Shown here in pieces: positions 19,381-28,728 of a stretch of 64,000 bases of DNA. Each line of letters starts with the position of its first letter. Position 1 is the stretch's first letter. Made by a program: the position numbers and the translations under genes. Source of the stretch: Longimycelium tulufanense (GTDB taxonomy: Bacteria > Actinomycetota > Actinomycetes > Mycobacteriales > Pseudonocardiaceae); NCBI RefSeq assembly GCF_014645795.1, contig NZ_BMMK01000020.1, positions 1 through 64,000 on the forward strand, written 5' to 3'. The notes under the pieces are model-generated. The model was not told the origin of the DNA. It did not search any database and was given only the letters and a program-made list of their open reading frames with translations.

Positions 19381-19526
19381 GTGTGACGGCGCCCGGGGGT
19401 GCGCCCTCCCCCTGTCGCGTGCGCGGATGACCGTGCACGTCGCCGGATGATCCGGCAGGCTCCTTGCGTCGGGGGTGCCGACGGCTGGTGCGGCGCCCGT
19501 AGCGCTAGCCACGGCGGAGGCTCGTC

Positions 19527-20063
19527 ATGGGAAAGCGAGCGCACGCGGTGCTCGGGTCCCTACTCGTCGGGGCGTTCCTCGCCATCGCGGTACCCGGTTC
19601 CGCGCAGGAGGAGGGCGGCACCAGACCCACCGACGCTCCGGTGTGGATCAAGGTGTCACCGGACCATGCCGAAGCCGGCGACCGGGTGCAGGTGCAGGCT
19701 GCCTGCGAGGCACTCAGCTGGGGGCCGGTGGTCTCCGATGCGCTGCGGGCCGAGACGCTGGAACGGCCGGCGGAGGGACACCAGCCGTGGGCGTTGTACG
19801 CCCAGGCCACGGTGCTCGACGTCACTCCCGGTACCTACCCGGTCTCCTTCCGCTGTGGGCGGGGACGCGCGGACACGGCCGTCACGGTGTTCAACGCGGG
19901 GACCGTCCGGGTCGTCACGAAGTCGGAGACCGGCGCCGGTGACGGAGAAGACGGTCCCAAGGAGGGTGGCGTCCTCGCCCTCATGATTGCCGGCGGGGTC
20001 GTTCTGGTCGCCCTGGCCGGTGCCGGGGTTGCGCTGACCCGCCACCGGAGCGGACGTCGCTAG
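19527..20063 (+). CDS. Exported protein with C-terminal membrane helix
   Basis: 178 aa. Signal peptide (MGKRAHAVLGSLLVGAFLAI, then AVPGSAQ), a beta-rich exposed region of about 110 residues with two cysteines (QAACEALSWG and SFRCGRGRA), and a C-terminal hydrophobic helix (VLALMIAGGVVLVALAGAGV) ending in a basic tail. WIKVSPDHAEAGDRVQVQA resembles the first strand of an immunoglobulin-like fold. No family is recognised. It is probably anchored on the outside of the membrane, with the cysteines disulfide-bonded. Monocistronic. Confidence 0.75.
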   Translation: MGKRAHAVLGSLLVGAFLAIAVPGSAQEEGGTRPTDAPVWIKVSPDHAEAGDRVQVQAACEALSWGPVVSDALRAETLERPAEGHQPWALYAQATVLDVTPGTYPVSFRCGRGRADTAVTVFNAGTVRVVTKSETGAGDGEDGPKEGGVLALMIAGGVVLVALAGAGVALTRHRSGRR

Positions 20064-20166
20064 TGGGTGACCGCTTGCCTTCGCCGGGTTGACAGCATTC
20101 AGGCGTCCCTGACGCCAGCACTCGTGTCGACCCGGTGAACCTTTCTGGCCACCGCACCAGGGCCAG

Positions 20167-20270
20167 TTATCAACATGCTGGCGAGTTGTCCACAACTTGC
20201 GATCTTGTTTTTGCCCCGCCTTCCGACGGCTCACTACGCTGGACGCGGGGCGCCAGCCCCGGAGGGGGCC
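20167..20270 (+). repeat. Family A repeat, copy 3 (diverged)
   Basis: TTATCAACA at 20167 and TTGTCCACAA at 20186 take the place of the two TGTGGA boxes. TTGCCC and TACGCT (20235-20240) form a possible promoter with an 18-bp spacer. The downstream GGACGCGGGGCGCCAGCCCC followed by GGAGGGGG is near-identical to copy 1 apart from the stem centre. The conserved order and the conserved 3' block make the relationship clear, although the boxes have changed orientation. Confidence 0.5.
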
Positions 20271-20438
20271 GTCCGCTGAAGCGGCAGCCAGCTGTGGGCC
20301 AGTTCATTACGGGGTTGCGTCAAGATCGCCGTATTTAGTGATCAGCGGCCGAACGGGTTAACGGTCTGCGCGTGTGGGCGATGTCAGGGGTGGAGAGCGT
20401 GATCACTCCACTCGTCATCGTCCTGGGAGTACGTGCAG

Positions 20439-20927
20439 ATGAGCATGCGGTTGCCTGCCGAGAGCGAACTGTCGGCCCAGCAGTGGCTGCGGCCGGTTCT
20501 CGCCGCGGCACTGCTGGGTGGTCTCGCGACGGGGGCGGTGAGCTGGAGCCAGCAGGCGCGGGTCGAGTTCACCGCCCCCTCGCCCATCGACATCATCGGA
20601 TCGCCCGCCACGACCGGCTTCGGCGGGGTGGCCGCCCCGCCGGTGGTCCGAACGCCCACCGCGGCCGAGGAAACCAGCCGGCCCACCGAGACGCGGAAGC
20701 CGACGCCCTCCGGCCGGCCGGAGCCGACGGTGCGGCCCGCTTCCACCGCGGCGGTGCGGCCGATCCCCATGCCGACGCCGGCTCCTCCGCCACCCCCGCC
20801 GCCGAGGGAAACCATGCAGCCACGAGCAAAGACCGCACCGACGGCAACGCAGACGTCCACCAATACCTCGTCGGGCGGGGAGCGGGGAATCCTGGTGCCC
20901 TGCCTCCCCGGCATGTGCGGGCGGTAG
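20439..20927 (+). CDS. Proline/threonine-rich exported or membrane-anchored protein
   Basis: 162 aa. A single hydrophobic segment (LRPVLAAALLGGLATGAVSW, residues about 17-37) after a short charged start acts as an uncleaved anchor or signal. The rest is low complexity, rich in Pro, Thr and Arg with a run of eight prolines near residue 120, and ends in CLPGMCGR with two cysteines. No domain is recognised. ATG 20439 is preferred because GGGAG lies upstream; a GTG two codons earlier is possible. It lies about 170 bp downstream of family A copy 3. Confidence 0.6.
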   Translation: MSMRLPAESELSAQQWLRPVLAAALLGGLATGAVSWSQQARVEFTAPSPIDIIGSPATTGFGGVAAPPVVRTPTAAEETSRPTETRKPTPSGRPEPTVRPASTAAVRPIPMPTPAPPPPPPPRETMQPRAKTAPTATQTSTNTSSGGERGILVPCLPGMCGR

Positions 20928-21259
20928 GTCTTCGCCGAGTTATGGCTTGTTCCTGCAAGCCCGTAAATACGGGGTGACACAGGGAAAGCGGCCATACGTG
21001 GGCATGGGACGTTGGCCGTGCAGGCGTAGCGTAAGACCCGCGAGCCTGATGTCACACGACAACCCGGAAGATGTCGGGTGTGCGATTGCGCATGCCACGG
21101 CGGTGATCCGCCGCTGGGCAACTGAATGGCCCCGTGTGCGGCTGAGGGGGTCGGTTCACCAAGCGGCGCCCGACAGCTGGCGAAGACACGAAACGACCCG
21201 CTGCCCAACGGGCTTCCATTGGGCAGCGGGCCGCCGCTAGTCCACAGCTGACTGTCTAC
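20928..21259. other. Intergenic stretch before glpK
   Basis: About 330 bp between convergent genes. It contains the glpK terminator at 21197-21230 and an inverted ACCCG/CGGGT pair near 21062-21080. No gene can be supported. Confidence 0.5.
21197..21230 (-). terminator. Terminator downstream of glpK
   Basis: A 12-bp perfect stem, CCCGCTGCCCAA with TTGGGCAGCGGG, around a 10-nt loop, 30 bp beyond the glpK stop. It lies between convergent genes and can serve both. Confidence 0.75.
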
Positions 21260-22771
21260 TCAGGATCGCTTGACCCAGTCGAAGGTCTTCGTGACGGCCT
21301 TCTTCCAGTCGGCGTAGAGGGACTCGCGCTGGGCGTCGCCCATCTTCGGGTCCCATTCCTTGTCCTTGGCCCAGTTCGACCGGATGTCGTCCTCCCCGGA
21401 CCAGAAGTCCACCGCGAGACCGGCGGCGTAGGCCGCACCCAGCGCGGTCGTCTCGTTCACCACCGGGCGGATCACCGGCACGCCCAGGATGTCCGCCTGG
21501 AACTGCATCAGCAGCTCGTTGACGACCATGCCGCCGTCGACCTTCAGCGACTTCAGCGGCACCCCGGAGTCGGCGTTCATCGCGTCGATGACCTCGCGGG
21601 TCTGGTAGGCCGTCGCCTCCAGCACCGCCCGCGCCAGGTGACCACGGTTCACGAACCGGGTGAGGCCGACGATCGCGCCCCGCGCGTCCGCCCGCCAGTA
21701 GGGGGCGAACAGGCCGGAGAACGCCGGCACGAAGTAGGCGCCGCCGTTGTCCTCCACCTCCGAGGCCAGCTTCTCCACCTCATCCGCCGAGCCGATGAGC
21801 CCGAGGTTGTCGCGCAGCCACTGCACCAGCGAGCCGGTGACCGCGATCGAACCCTCCAGCGCGTACACCGCGTCCTTGCCGTCGAGCTTGTAGCACACGG
21901 TGGTGAGCAGCCCGTTCTCGCTCATCACCTTCTCGGTGCCGGTGTTGAGCAGCACGAAGTTGCCGGTGCCGTAGGTGTTCTTGGCCTCGCCGACCGACAG
22001 GCACGCCTGGCCGAAGGTGGCGGCCTGCTGGTCACCGAGGATGCCGGCGATCGGCCGGTCGCCCAGCGCGCCCCGGTGCCGGACCTTGCCGTAGACCTCC
22101 GAGGAGGACCGGATCTCCGGCAGCATCGACATCGGAATGCCCATTTCGGCACAGATGTCGGCATCCCAGGACAGCGTGTCCAGGTCCATCAGCAGGGTGC
22201 GCGAGGCGTTCGTCGGCTCGGTGACGTGCACCCCGCCCTCCGGGCCGCCGGTCATGTTCCACAGCAGCCAGGTGTCCATGTTGCCGAAGGCGAGCTGCCC
22301 GGCCTCGGCCCTGGCCCGGACGCCCTCGACGTTGTCCAGGATCCACTTGATCTTGGGGCCGGAGAAGTAGGTGGCCAGCGGCAGGCCGGTGGTGGTCCGG
22401 TACCGCTCCTGGCCCCCGCCCAGGCCGCCGAGCTTCTGGCAGATCTCGTCGGTCCGGGTGTCCTGCCAGACGATCGCGTTGTAGACGGGCCTACCGGTGG
22501 TGCGGTCCCACACCACCGTGGTCTCCCGCTGGTTGGTGATGCCCACCACAGCGATGTCCGCGTTCACCAGGTCGGCCTTGGCCAGCGCACCGGCCGCGAC
22601 CCGACGGGTGTTCTCCCAGATCTCCTCGGCGTCGTGCTCCACCCACCCCGCCTGCGGGAAGATCTGCCGGTGCTCGAGCTGGTCGACCGAGACGACGCGG
22701 CCGGCGTGGTCGAAGATCATGCAGCGGGTCGACGTCGTGCCCTGGTCGACGGCGGCGACGTACTGGGTCAT
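21260..22771 (-). CDS. glpK: Glycerol kinase
   Basis: A 503-aa FGGY-family kinase making sn-glycerol 3-phosphate from glycerol and ATP. Motifs are [16 protein letters not shown] (phosphate loop), [13 protein letters not shown], the substrate region [35 protein letters not shown], and the family signature near [20 protein letters not shown]. Start ATG 22771 has GAGGAG upstream. It lies 32 bp downstream of the aquaglyceroporin gene on the same strand, so glpF-glpK form an operon facing glpD across a shared promoter region. Confidence 0.96.
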   Translation of the reverse strand: MTQYVAAVDQGTTSTRCMIFDHAGRVVSVDQLEHRQIFPQAGWVEHDAEEIWENTRRVAAGALAKADLVNADIAVVGITNQRETTVVWDRTTGRPVYNAIVWQDTRTDEICQKLGGLGGGQERYRTTTGLPLATYFSGPKIKWILDNVEGVRARAEAGQLAFGNMDTWLLWNMTGGPEGGVHVTEPTNASRTLLMDLDTLSWDADICAEMGIPMSMLPEIRSSSEVYGKVRHRGALGDRPIAGILGDQQAATFGQACLSVGEAKNTYGTGNFVLLNTGTEKVMSENGLLTTVCYKLDGKDAVYALEGSIAVTGSLVQWLRDNLGLIGSADEVEKLASEVEDNGGAYFVPAFSGLFAPYWRADARGAIVGLTRFVNRGHLARAVLEATAYQTREVIDAMNADSGVPLKSLKVDGGMVVNELLMQFQADILGVPVIRPVVNETTALGAAYAAGLAVDFWSGEDDIRSNWAKDKEWDPKMGDAQRESLYADWKKAVTKTFDWVKRS

Positions 22772-22803
22772 GGCTCCTCGCTTCCAGGTTGTGCGGTGCC
22801 GGG

Positions 22804-23547
22804 TCACGGGGTCGGTAGCGCCAGGAACAGCAGACCGGCCAGCGCGCCACCTACCAGCGGGCCCACGATAGGCACCCACGAGTAGGCCCACTCCGCGCTG
22901 CCCTTGCCGCGGATCGGCAGCAGCGCGTAAGCGATGCGCGGACCGAGGTCACGTGCCGGGTTGATGGCGTATCCGGTGGGACCACCCAGCGACGCGCCGA
23001 TGCCGATAACAATGAAGGCAACCGCGGCGTAGCCCAAGGCCGAGTTTCCGAACTGTGGGACACCGTCCGGCCCGGCCTGTGCGCCCGGGCTGAGCAGGAT
23101 CCAGAACACCAGTACGAAGGTGCCGACGATCTCCGTCAGCGTGTTCCACAGCTTGCGGTCCACGGTCGGTCCGGTGCAGAAAATACCGCGCGTGTTCGCC
23201 AGGTCATCGTGCGTGTCGAACTGCAGCTTGTAGGCCAGGTATGCCACGACCGCACCCACGAACGCGCCAACCACCTGCGCGGTCATGTAGACCGGCACCT
23301 TGTCCCAGGCAAGCTTGTCCGCGGCCGCCAGGCCGATCGTCACGGCCGGGTTGATGTGCGCACCGCTGGGGGCGGCGATGCTGGCGCCGGCGAAGACGCC
23401 GAAACCCCACCCGATGTTGATCAGCAGCCATCCACCGTTGTGCCCCAACGTCTTTCTGAGCACAACGTTCGCAACAACGCCGCAACCGAGCAAGGCCAGT
23501 GTGGCGGTGCCGAGGAACTCCCAGAGGAAGATTTCGGCATTGCTCAT
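22804..23547 (-). CDS. glpF: Glycerol uptake facilitator (MIP aquaglyceroporin)
   Basis: 247 aa with six membrane helices and two half-helices carrying [15 protein letters not shown] and [14 protein letters not shown]. The Asp right after the second NPAR and the bulky FGNS/GYAAVAF surroundings fit a glycerol-conducting rather than water-only channel. ATG 23547 has AAGGAGG at good spacing. It is the first gene of the glpF-glpK operon. The glpD gene starts about 300 bp away on the other strand, so uptake and catabolism of glycerol are encoded together. Confidence 0.94.
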   Translation of the reverse strand: MSNAEIFLWEFLGTATLALLGCGVVANVVLRKTLGHNGGWLLINIGWGFGVFAGASIAAPSGAHINPAVTIGLAAADKLAWDKVPVYMTAQVVGAFVGAVVAYLAYKLQFDTHDDLANTRGIFCTGPTVDRKLWNTLTEIVGTFVLVFWILLSPGAQAGPDGVPQFGNSALGYAAVAFIVIGIGASLGGPTGYAINPARDLGPRIAYALLPIRGKGSAEWAYSWVPIVGPLVGGALAGLLFLALPTP

Positions 23548-23844
23548 CGCGGACCTCCTTGTCCGTCCCTCGCCCTGCACCGGTCCGGACACGGGGAACG
23601 GACCGCGCGGACGTTACCCGCCAGTAGCGGGCGGGAGGCTACCTGCACCGCTCGGCAGTGCTGCGGGAGGCTACCGAGCACACCCTCGTCTGTCCACTGT
23701 TTGCGCAGCTCACGCGGGTTGCCACGGACTGTGAAATCGGGCCGCGGGGGCACACTTCGAGCGGCACATGTCCACCGGATGCCCCATGCTGGGCGGTAGC
23801 CTGCTGATCGGGTGATGCCGCGGTTGCGAGGGAGGCGGGTACCG

Positions 23845-25590
23845 GTGGCCGACTCGGAGCACCGAGGAGCTGAGGTCATCACCGGCCGGCTCGGCCCGGC
23901 CGAGCGTGCCGACGCGTGGCGGCGGCTCGGATCGGAACAGTTCGACCTGGTGATCATCGGCGGTGGAGTGGTCGGGGCGGGCGCGGCACTGGACGCCGCG
24001 ACCCGCGGCCTGAGGGTGGCCCTGGTGGAGGCGCGGGACCTGGCGTCGGGCACCTCCAGCCGGACCAGCAAACTGATCCACGGTGGCCTGCGGTACCTGG
24101 AACAGCTCGAGCTCGGGCTGGTGCGGGAGGCGTTGCGGGAACGTGAACTGCTGCTGACCCGGCTTGCCCCGCACCTGGTGAAGCCGGTGAGCTTCCTGTA
24201 CCCGCTCAGCCACCGGTTCTGGGAGCGGCCCTACACCGCGGCCGGTCTGTTCCTCTACGACAGCATGGGCGGGGCACGTTCGGTACCGGGCCAGAAACAC
24301 CTCACGCGGGCCGGCGCGCTACGCATGTGCCCCGCGCTCAAGCGGGACGCCCTGATCGGCGGCATCAGGTACTACGACGGCCAGACCGACGATGCCCGCT
24401 ACGTGATGTCCCTGGCTCGCACCGCGGCCCATTACGGCGCGGTGGTACGGACGTCCACGCAGGTCGTGGGGATGTTGCGCGAGGCGGACCGGGTGTCCGG
24501 GGTGCGGGTGCGCGATGCCGAGGACGGAAGCGAGACCGACGTGGCGGCGCACGCGGTCGTCAACTGCACCGGCGTGTGGACGGACGAGATCCAGCGCCTG
24601 TCCGGAAGCCGTGGGCGGTTCCGGGTGCGTTCCAGCAAGGGTGTGCACATCGTGGTCCCCCGGGACCGGATCGTGTCCGACACCGGGATGATCCTGCGCA
24701 CCGAGAAGTCGGTGTTGTTCGTGATTCCTTGGCGCAGCAACCACTGGATCGTCGGAACCACCGACACCGACTGGAACCTCGACCTGGCGCACCCGGCGGC
24801 CACCAAGGCCGATGTCGACTACATCCTGGACCACGTCAACAAGGTGCTGGCCACCCCGTTGACGTACGAGGACATCGAGGGCGTGTACGCCGGGCTGCGG
24901 CCGTTGCTGGCGGGGGAGAGCGAGGAGACGTCGAAACTGTCGCGCGAGCACGCGGTGGCCCGGGTGGCGCCCGGGCTGGTCGCGATCGCCGGCGGCAAGT
25001 TCACGACCTACCGCGTGATGGCGGCCGACGCGGTGGACGCGGCCTCGGCCGACCTGTCCGGCCGGATCGCACCCTCCATCACGGACAAGGTGCCGTTGCT
25101 GGGTGCGGACGGCTATTTCGCGCTGGTGAACCAGGCGGACCAACTCGCGGCCCGGCACGGGCTGCACCCGTACCGGGTGCGTCATCTGCTGGACCGCTAC
25201 GGGGCCCTGGTACACGAGGTGCTCGCGACGGCGAAGGACCGCCCCGAGCTGCTCAAACCCATTCCCGCCGCGCCGGACTACCTGCAGGTCGAGGTGGTGT
25301 ACGCGGCGGCGAACGAGGGTGCGTTGCACGTCGAGGACGCGCTCACCCGGCGCACCAGGATCTCGATCGAGTACCCGCACCGCGGCGTGGACTGCGTCGA
25401 GCCGGTGGCGCATCTGATGGGCGAGGTGCTGGGCTGGGACGGCCAGACGATCGCCCGCGAGATCGAGGTGTACACGGCGCGGGTGGAGGCCGAACGGGAC
25501 TCGCAGACCCAGCCCGACGACCAGGCGGCGGACGCCAAACGCTCGGCCGCCCCGGAAGCCCGGCAGAGCATTTCCGATCCTGTTGCCTGA
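23845..25590 (+). CDS. glpD: Glycerol-3-phosphate dehydrogenase (FAD, respiratory)
   Basis: A 581-aa flavoprotein oxidising glycerol 3-phosphate to DHAP and passing electrons to quinone. FAD motif DLVIIGGGVVGAGAALDAAT, then GTSSRTSKLIHGGLRYLEQL, the substrate loop IVGTTDTDWNLDLAHP and AIAGGKFTTYRVMAADAVDA. The C-terminal DAO_C domain includes EYPHRGVDC. Sequence and length match mycobacterial GlpD2. Start choice: GTG 23845 has GGAGG at 23831-23835. A GTG/ATG pair at 23812/23815 lies about 10 nt after a -10-like TAGCCT and could be a leaderless start adding 10 residues. It is transcribed away from glpF-glpK. Confidence 0.95.
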   Translation: MADSEHRGAEVITGRLGPAERADAWRRLGSEQFDLVIIGGGVVGAGAALDAATRGLRVALVEARDLASGTSSRTSKLIHGGLRYLEQLELGLVREALRERELLLTRLAPHLVKPVSFLYPLSHRFWERPYTAAGLFLYDSMGGARSVPGQKHLTRAGALRMCPALKRDALIGGIRYYDGQTDDARYVMSLARTAAHYGAVVRTSTQVVGMLREADRVSGVRVRDAEDGSETDVAAHAVVNCTGVWTDEIQRLSGSRGRFRVRSSKGVHIVVPRDRIVSDTGMILRTEKSVLFVIPWRSNHWIVGTTDTDWNLDLAHPAATKADVDYILDHVNKVLATPLTYEDIEGVYAGLRPLLAGESEETSKLSREHAVARVAPGLVAIAGGKFTTYRVMAADAVDAASADLSGRIAPSITDKVPLLGADGYFALVNQADQLAARHGLHPYRVRHLLDRYGALVHEVLATAKDRPELLKPIPAAPDYLQVEVVYAAANEGALHVEDALTRRTRISIEYPHRGVDCVEPVAHLMGEVLGWDGQTIAREIEVYTARVEAERDSQTQPDDQAADAKRSAAPEARQSISDPVA

Positions 25591-25668
25591 GCGGTTCCAC
25601 AATGGACAGATAACTCGAGGGCTCTTCCTTACCGGCCCTCGGTACACAATTCTTGTCGGCGGATGCTC

Positions 25669-25750
25669 TGGGAAGTCTTCACGGGGATGGCTAAAAAGCC
25701 CACCCCCTACTGCCCAGTATAGTTGATCTTGCTTAGCTGGGCAAGATCAC
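25669..25750 (-). repeat. Family B element, copy 1 (promoter with dyad spacer and conserved leader)
   Basis: Read on the minus strand: GTGATCTTGC and GCAAGATCAAC form an inverted repeat. -35 TTGCCC (25744-25739) and -10 TATACT (25721-25716) are 17 bp apart, so the dyad overlaps the spacer. The predicted transcript begins near TAGGGGGTGGGC, pairs with GCCATCCCC to form a hairpin, and runs into GTGAAGACTTCCCAG. A second copy in the opposite direction at 37140-37222 keeps all these parts while the DNA between them differs. It lies between the convergent glpD and espG genes. Non-coding; probably a small RNA gene or autonomous regulated promoter. Confidence 0.6.
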
Positions 25751-25811
25751 TGAAGAGGGGATTTGGTGCACTGGCGGCGGTCCCTGGGCGCAGCTTCGTG
25801 GTCTCTCACGG

Positions 25812-26645
25812 TCAGGTGACCGTCCCGGTCGGGTTCGGCACGCTGCCATCGCCCTCGGCTTCCCCGAGCGCTTCCTCGACGAGTGCGGTCAGGCGGCGCT
25901 GATCGGTCGGGCAGACCGTGCTCCACGCCCCGCAACCCGACAGGCTCCGCCGGATCTGCAGGTAACGACCGCGGGGCGTGTCGAAGAACCCGACGACCCA
26001 CTCGGTTCGGCGCCGGCGGTCGAGCCTGTCGCGCGCCGCCGCACCGAACTGCCCTCGGTTCCCGGCCTCGGCCACCATCGCCGCGAGCGCCCGCGCATCC
26101 TCCGCACGCACTCCACGCTCCCGGAGTGCCCGCGCGAACCCGTCCGGGGTTCCGTCGCAAGCGGCCGCCGCGGCATCCAGGTTGGCCGACGGCACGCTCA
26201 CCGAGTGGCCGAACCCGGGACCACACGGCGGCAGTACGCCCACCGCTGCCCGCGGCAGGCCGGACGGCGTCACCGGGCGCAGCGTCAACTGGTCCCCGTC
26301 GAGTACGGCCAGCACCGCTTCGTCGCCCCTTGCCGCGGCCAGCACGCGAACACTGCGGTTGAGCCAGATCCGCGCGTCAACATCGCGATCCGGTCGCGCA
26401 AGCACCCGCAGCAGCTCCGGGATCCGCGGGTCGAGGCGCGCCGGGCCGCCCAGCCCGCGGGCCAGCAGCCCCGCCCACGCCGTGTCGGCGATCTCCGCCC
26501 TCTCGGTCCACGTACGGCCCGGGGAGGCAACCTTGACCACCAACGGCATCGGTCCCAGCTCCAGGTGCTCCCAGAGCACGTCGAACTCCAGCGTGGTCAA
26601 CGTGATCGGTGCATCGTCGACCGAGGTGCCCAGCAGGTCGATCAC
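25812..26645 (-). CDS. ESX secretion-associated protein EspG-like
   Basis: A 277-aa cytosolic chaperone of the EspG family, which binds PE-PPE pairs and keeps them soluble until export by a type VII system. Seen: the N-terminal LTTLEFDVLWEHLELGPMPL, typical of EspG in Pseudonocardiaceae, the central ESVSVPS-type segment (GHSVSVPSANLDAAAAACDG) and the C-terminal region RRRTEWVVGFFDTPRGRYLQ. Its ATG overlaps the stop of the PPE gene (ATGA), so chaperone and cargo are coupled. No ESX core components (EccB, EccC, EccD, MycP) are in the window, so the cargo must use a machine encoded elsewhere. Confidence 0.85.
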   Translation of the reverse strand: MIDLLGTSVDDAPITLTTLEFDVLWEHLELGPMPLVVKVASPGRTWTERAEIADTAWAGLLARGLGGPARLDPRIPELLRVLARPDRDVDARIWLNRSVRVLAAARGDEAVLAVLDGDQLTLRPVTPSGLPRAAVGVLPPCGPGFGHSVSVPSANLDAAAAACDGTPDGFARALRERGVRAEDARALAAMVAEAGNRGQFGAAARDRLDRRRRTEWVVGFFDTPRGRYLQIRRSLSGCGAWSTVCPTDQRRLTALVEEALGEAEGDGSVPNPTGTVT

Positions 26646-28036
26646 GACGCGTCCGTCTCCCCGATCACCGGTGGCGCGATCCGCTGCCGCGAGCCGTGCG
26701 GGCTGTAGTCCTCGTCAACGTCGAAGACATCGTCCGCCGACAACAGATAGTCCGGCCGCTCGTGGTCCTCGTCGTCGTTCCCCCCACCTTGTCCCACCGG
26801 CGCAAAAGCCGCGTCCCCACGGGAATCCGTCACGCTCCGCCGGTGTGTCGTACCCGAGCCGCCGAGCATCGGGCCCGCGCCGACCATCCCGATCGGTGCC
26901 GCGCGTCCGGCTCCGGCGTGACCGGCTCCGGACGCCGTGCCCTCCCGCAGGGCCGCATGCAGTGACTCGGCGGGCCCCAGCGGACCCCGCCGCATTCCCG
27001 GCGTGTGCTCCGGCTCGGCGGCCCCGGCCGCGACCACCCCCGGGCTCATCCAGGTCGACAGCGAACTGCCCCGCGACGGAAGGTCCTTCGCCGGCGCTGG
27101 TCCCGGCGACGACGGTGCGACACCACCCGGCCGGCCCTGGCCGGGCTGCCCGGCAGGCCCACCACCGGGGCGCGGACCCGGTGCCGCGGCGCCGAGACCG
27201 GAACCGGGCGCCGATGCGCCCGTCTTCGACGGCGCCGCCGAGGATCCGGTCGACGGTGCCGCAGCCGCCGGGTTGGTGGCCGCGGGACGTACCGTCCTGG
27301 CAGGCCCCGCGATGGCCTTGGTCTCCGGCGAGGTCGGCGAGCCGAGCACCGAGAAGCCGCCGGGTGCCGGGCGGGCGGGCTGTGGGCTGGTCCGCGTCGG
27401 AGTAGCCCAACCACCCGGCCGCGCGGCCCCCATCCCGGTGAGCAACGCTCGACCGACCAGGCCGGCCACCGTGCCACCGACCGCGAGTGCGGCCGCCGGA
27501 CCCGCCACCGCGATCTCCGGTGGCGGGCTGAACTGGCTCAGCGTGCTGGTGTTGCTGCTGGTGCTGGCCTCGTAGGTGGCCATCACCTCGAACGCCTTCT
27601 GCTCGGCCGCGTCGGCCGCGGCCTCCTGCCGCTCGTAGTCGGTCTGCCCACCGAACAGGTGGACCAGGCCGCTCACCGCGGCGGGTGGCTGCTCGGCGGT
27701 GACCTCCACCGGCGCCGGCATGTCGGCCCGCGCCTTGCTCACGTGGTCGGCCTGCAACTCGGCCGACAAGCGCATCACCTCGGCGCTGTGCTGCGCGTCG
27801 CTCGCCCACTGCCCCAACGGGTTGAGCCCGGCCCGCGCGGCGTCGGCGGCGGCCCCCTCCCAGCTACCCCCGGAACGCTCGAGGGCGGCCGCAAGATCGC
27901 CGTCGATCTCCCCGAGCGCCTTGGACAGCTCGTTCCATCGTCCCGCCGACGAGGCGGAGGCGGCCGGACCGGGGCCGGCGTGGATCTGTCGGTAGAGCTC
28001 CTCGTGCGTATACCCGCGCCAGCGGTGGTCGCCCAT
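26642..28036 (-). CDS. PPE-domain protein (putative ESX substrate)
   Basis: 464 aa. The N-terminal helical domain (about 1-165) has the PPE-type layout: HEELYRQIHAGPGPAASASS, a WNELSKALGEIDGDL helix and SGGSWEGAAADAARAGLNPL with the W-x-G-like turn. The rest is a long low-complexity Pro/Ala/Gly/Ser region, closing with an acidic tail that includes GGGNDDEDHERPDYLLSADD. There is no recognisable enzyme domain at the C-terminus. AGGAGG precedes ATG 28036. Upstream is a 126-aa helical protein that is probably its PE-like partner; downstream is its EspG chaperone. Confidence 0.8.
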   Translation of the reverse strand: MGDHRWRGYTHEELYRQIHAGPGPAASASSAGRWNELSKALGEIDGDLAAALERSGGSWEGAAADAARAGLNPLGQWASDAQHSAEVMRLSAELQADHVSKARADMPAPVEVTAEQPPAAVSGLVHLFGGQTDYERQEAAADAAEQKAFEVMATYEASTSSNTSTLSQFSPPPEIAVAGPAAALAVGGTVAGLVGRALLTGMGAARPGGWATPTRTSPQPARPAPGGFSVLGSPTSPETKAIAGPARTVRPAATNPAAAAPSTGSSAAPSKTGASAPGSGLGAAAPGPRPGGGPAGQPGQGRPGGVAPSSPGPAPAKDLPSRGSSLSTWMSPGVVAAGAAEPEHTPGMRRGPLGPAESLHAALREGTASGAGHAGAGRAAPIGMVGAGPMLGGSGTTHRRSVTDSRGDAAFAPVGQGGGNDDEDHERPDYLLSADDVFDVDEDYSPHGSRQRIAPPVIGETDAS

Positions 28037-28059
28037 ACCGCGCCCTCCTGATGGCGTTG

Positions 28060-28440
28060 TCAGCGCTGTTGGGGTCCCCAGAGGGCGGTGTTCTCACCCT
28101 CCGCGGTCCGGTACTGGTGCTCGGCGCCCTGCAACGCCTCCGCCGCGGCCCGCAGCTGACGCTGGTAGCCCTGCAGCGCGGCGAGTGCGGCCTCGCTGCC
28201 GCTCACCGAGACGCGGTTGAACCGCTCGGCGGCCTCCGCGCTCACCGGGTCGCCGGCCCACGGCCGGATGCGCAGGTCGGTCACGGCCATGTCCACCTGG
28301 GGGTCCAGCCGGCTGAGCGCGGCCTCGAAAGCACGCCGCAGCTCGGGAATCGCCGCCGGGTCGACGTGCAGCGTCGGCTGGCCAGCGGCGTCCGGCTCGC
28401 CGGGTGGGGAACCGTTCTCGGGGCGCGACGTGAACGGCAT
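28060..28440 (-). CDS. PE/WXG-like helical protein, putative partner of the PPE protein
   Basis: A 126-aa, mostly helical protein. LHVDPAAIPELRRAFEAALS resembles the start of PE-type proteins in Pseudonocardiaceae, and WAGDPVSAEAAERFNR supplies the W-x-G-like turn followed by a long helix with a Y-x-x-x-E-like end (HQYRTAEGEN). It is 23 bp upstream of the PPE gene on the same strand, with GGGAGG before ATG 28440. In mycobacteria a PE gene precedes its PPE gene and the two products fold together; the same arrangement here supports that role. Assignment to PE rather than WXG100 is uncertain. Confidence 0.65.
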   Translation of the reverse strand: MPFTSRPENGSPPGEPDAAGQPTLHVDPAAIPELRRAFEAALSRLDPQVDMAVTDLRIRPWAGDPVSAEAAERFNRVSVSGSEAALAALQGYQRQLRAAAEALQGAEHQYRTAEGENTALWGPQQR

Positions 28441-28728
28441 GAGCTGCCCTCCCAGGAGTCACGTAAGGCTCGATCACTGTATCCACCGAGAGTGATGATG
28501 TGGAGTGGCCCACGTGACGTTCACGCAGTCCGGGAACCAGGGATTTCACCCGGGAACGGTAGTGGTCGCGGCGCGCCCCGCCGCCCGGTTCGTCCCGACC
28601 GGCCCGTAGCCACAGCCCGCGTACACAGGTGCTTTCCCATGGGCCGGTCGCACGGCGCCCGCAGCGGTTTCATCGCGCGAGAAACCACGTTTCGTGCGAC
28701 GAGAAACCACCGGGAAGGAGGAAGCGGC

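Noticed and set aside
20167-20200. Replication origin suggested by DnaA-box-like words in family A
   Set aside because: Only two boxes per copy, three copies, no dnaA/dnaN nearby and no AT-rich unwinding region.
21260-25590. A glp repressor gene next to the glycerol operon
   Set aside because: No DeoR- or IclR-type gene is present between or beside glpK, glpF and glpD.
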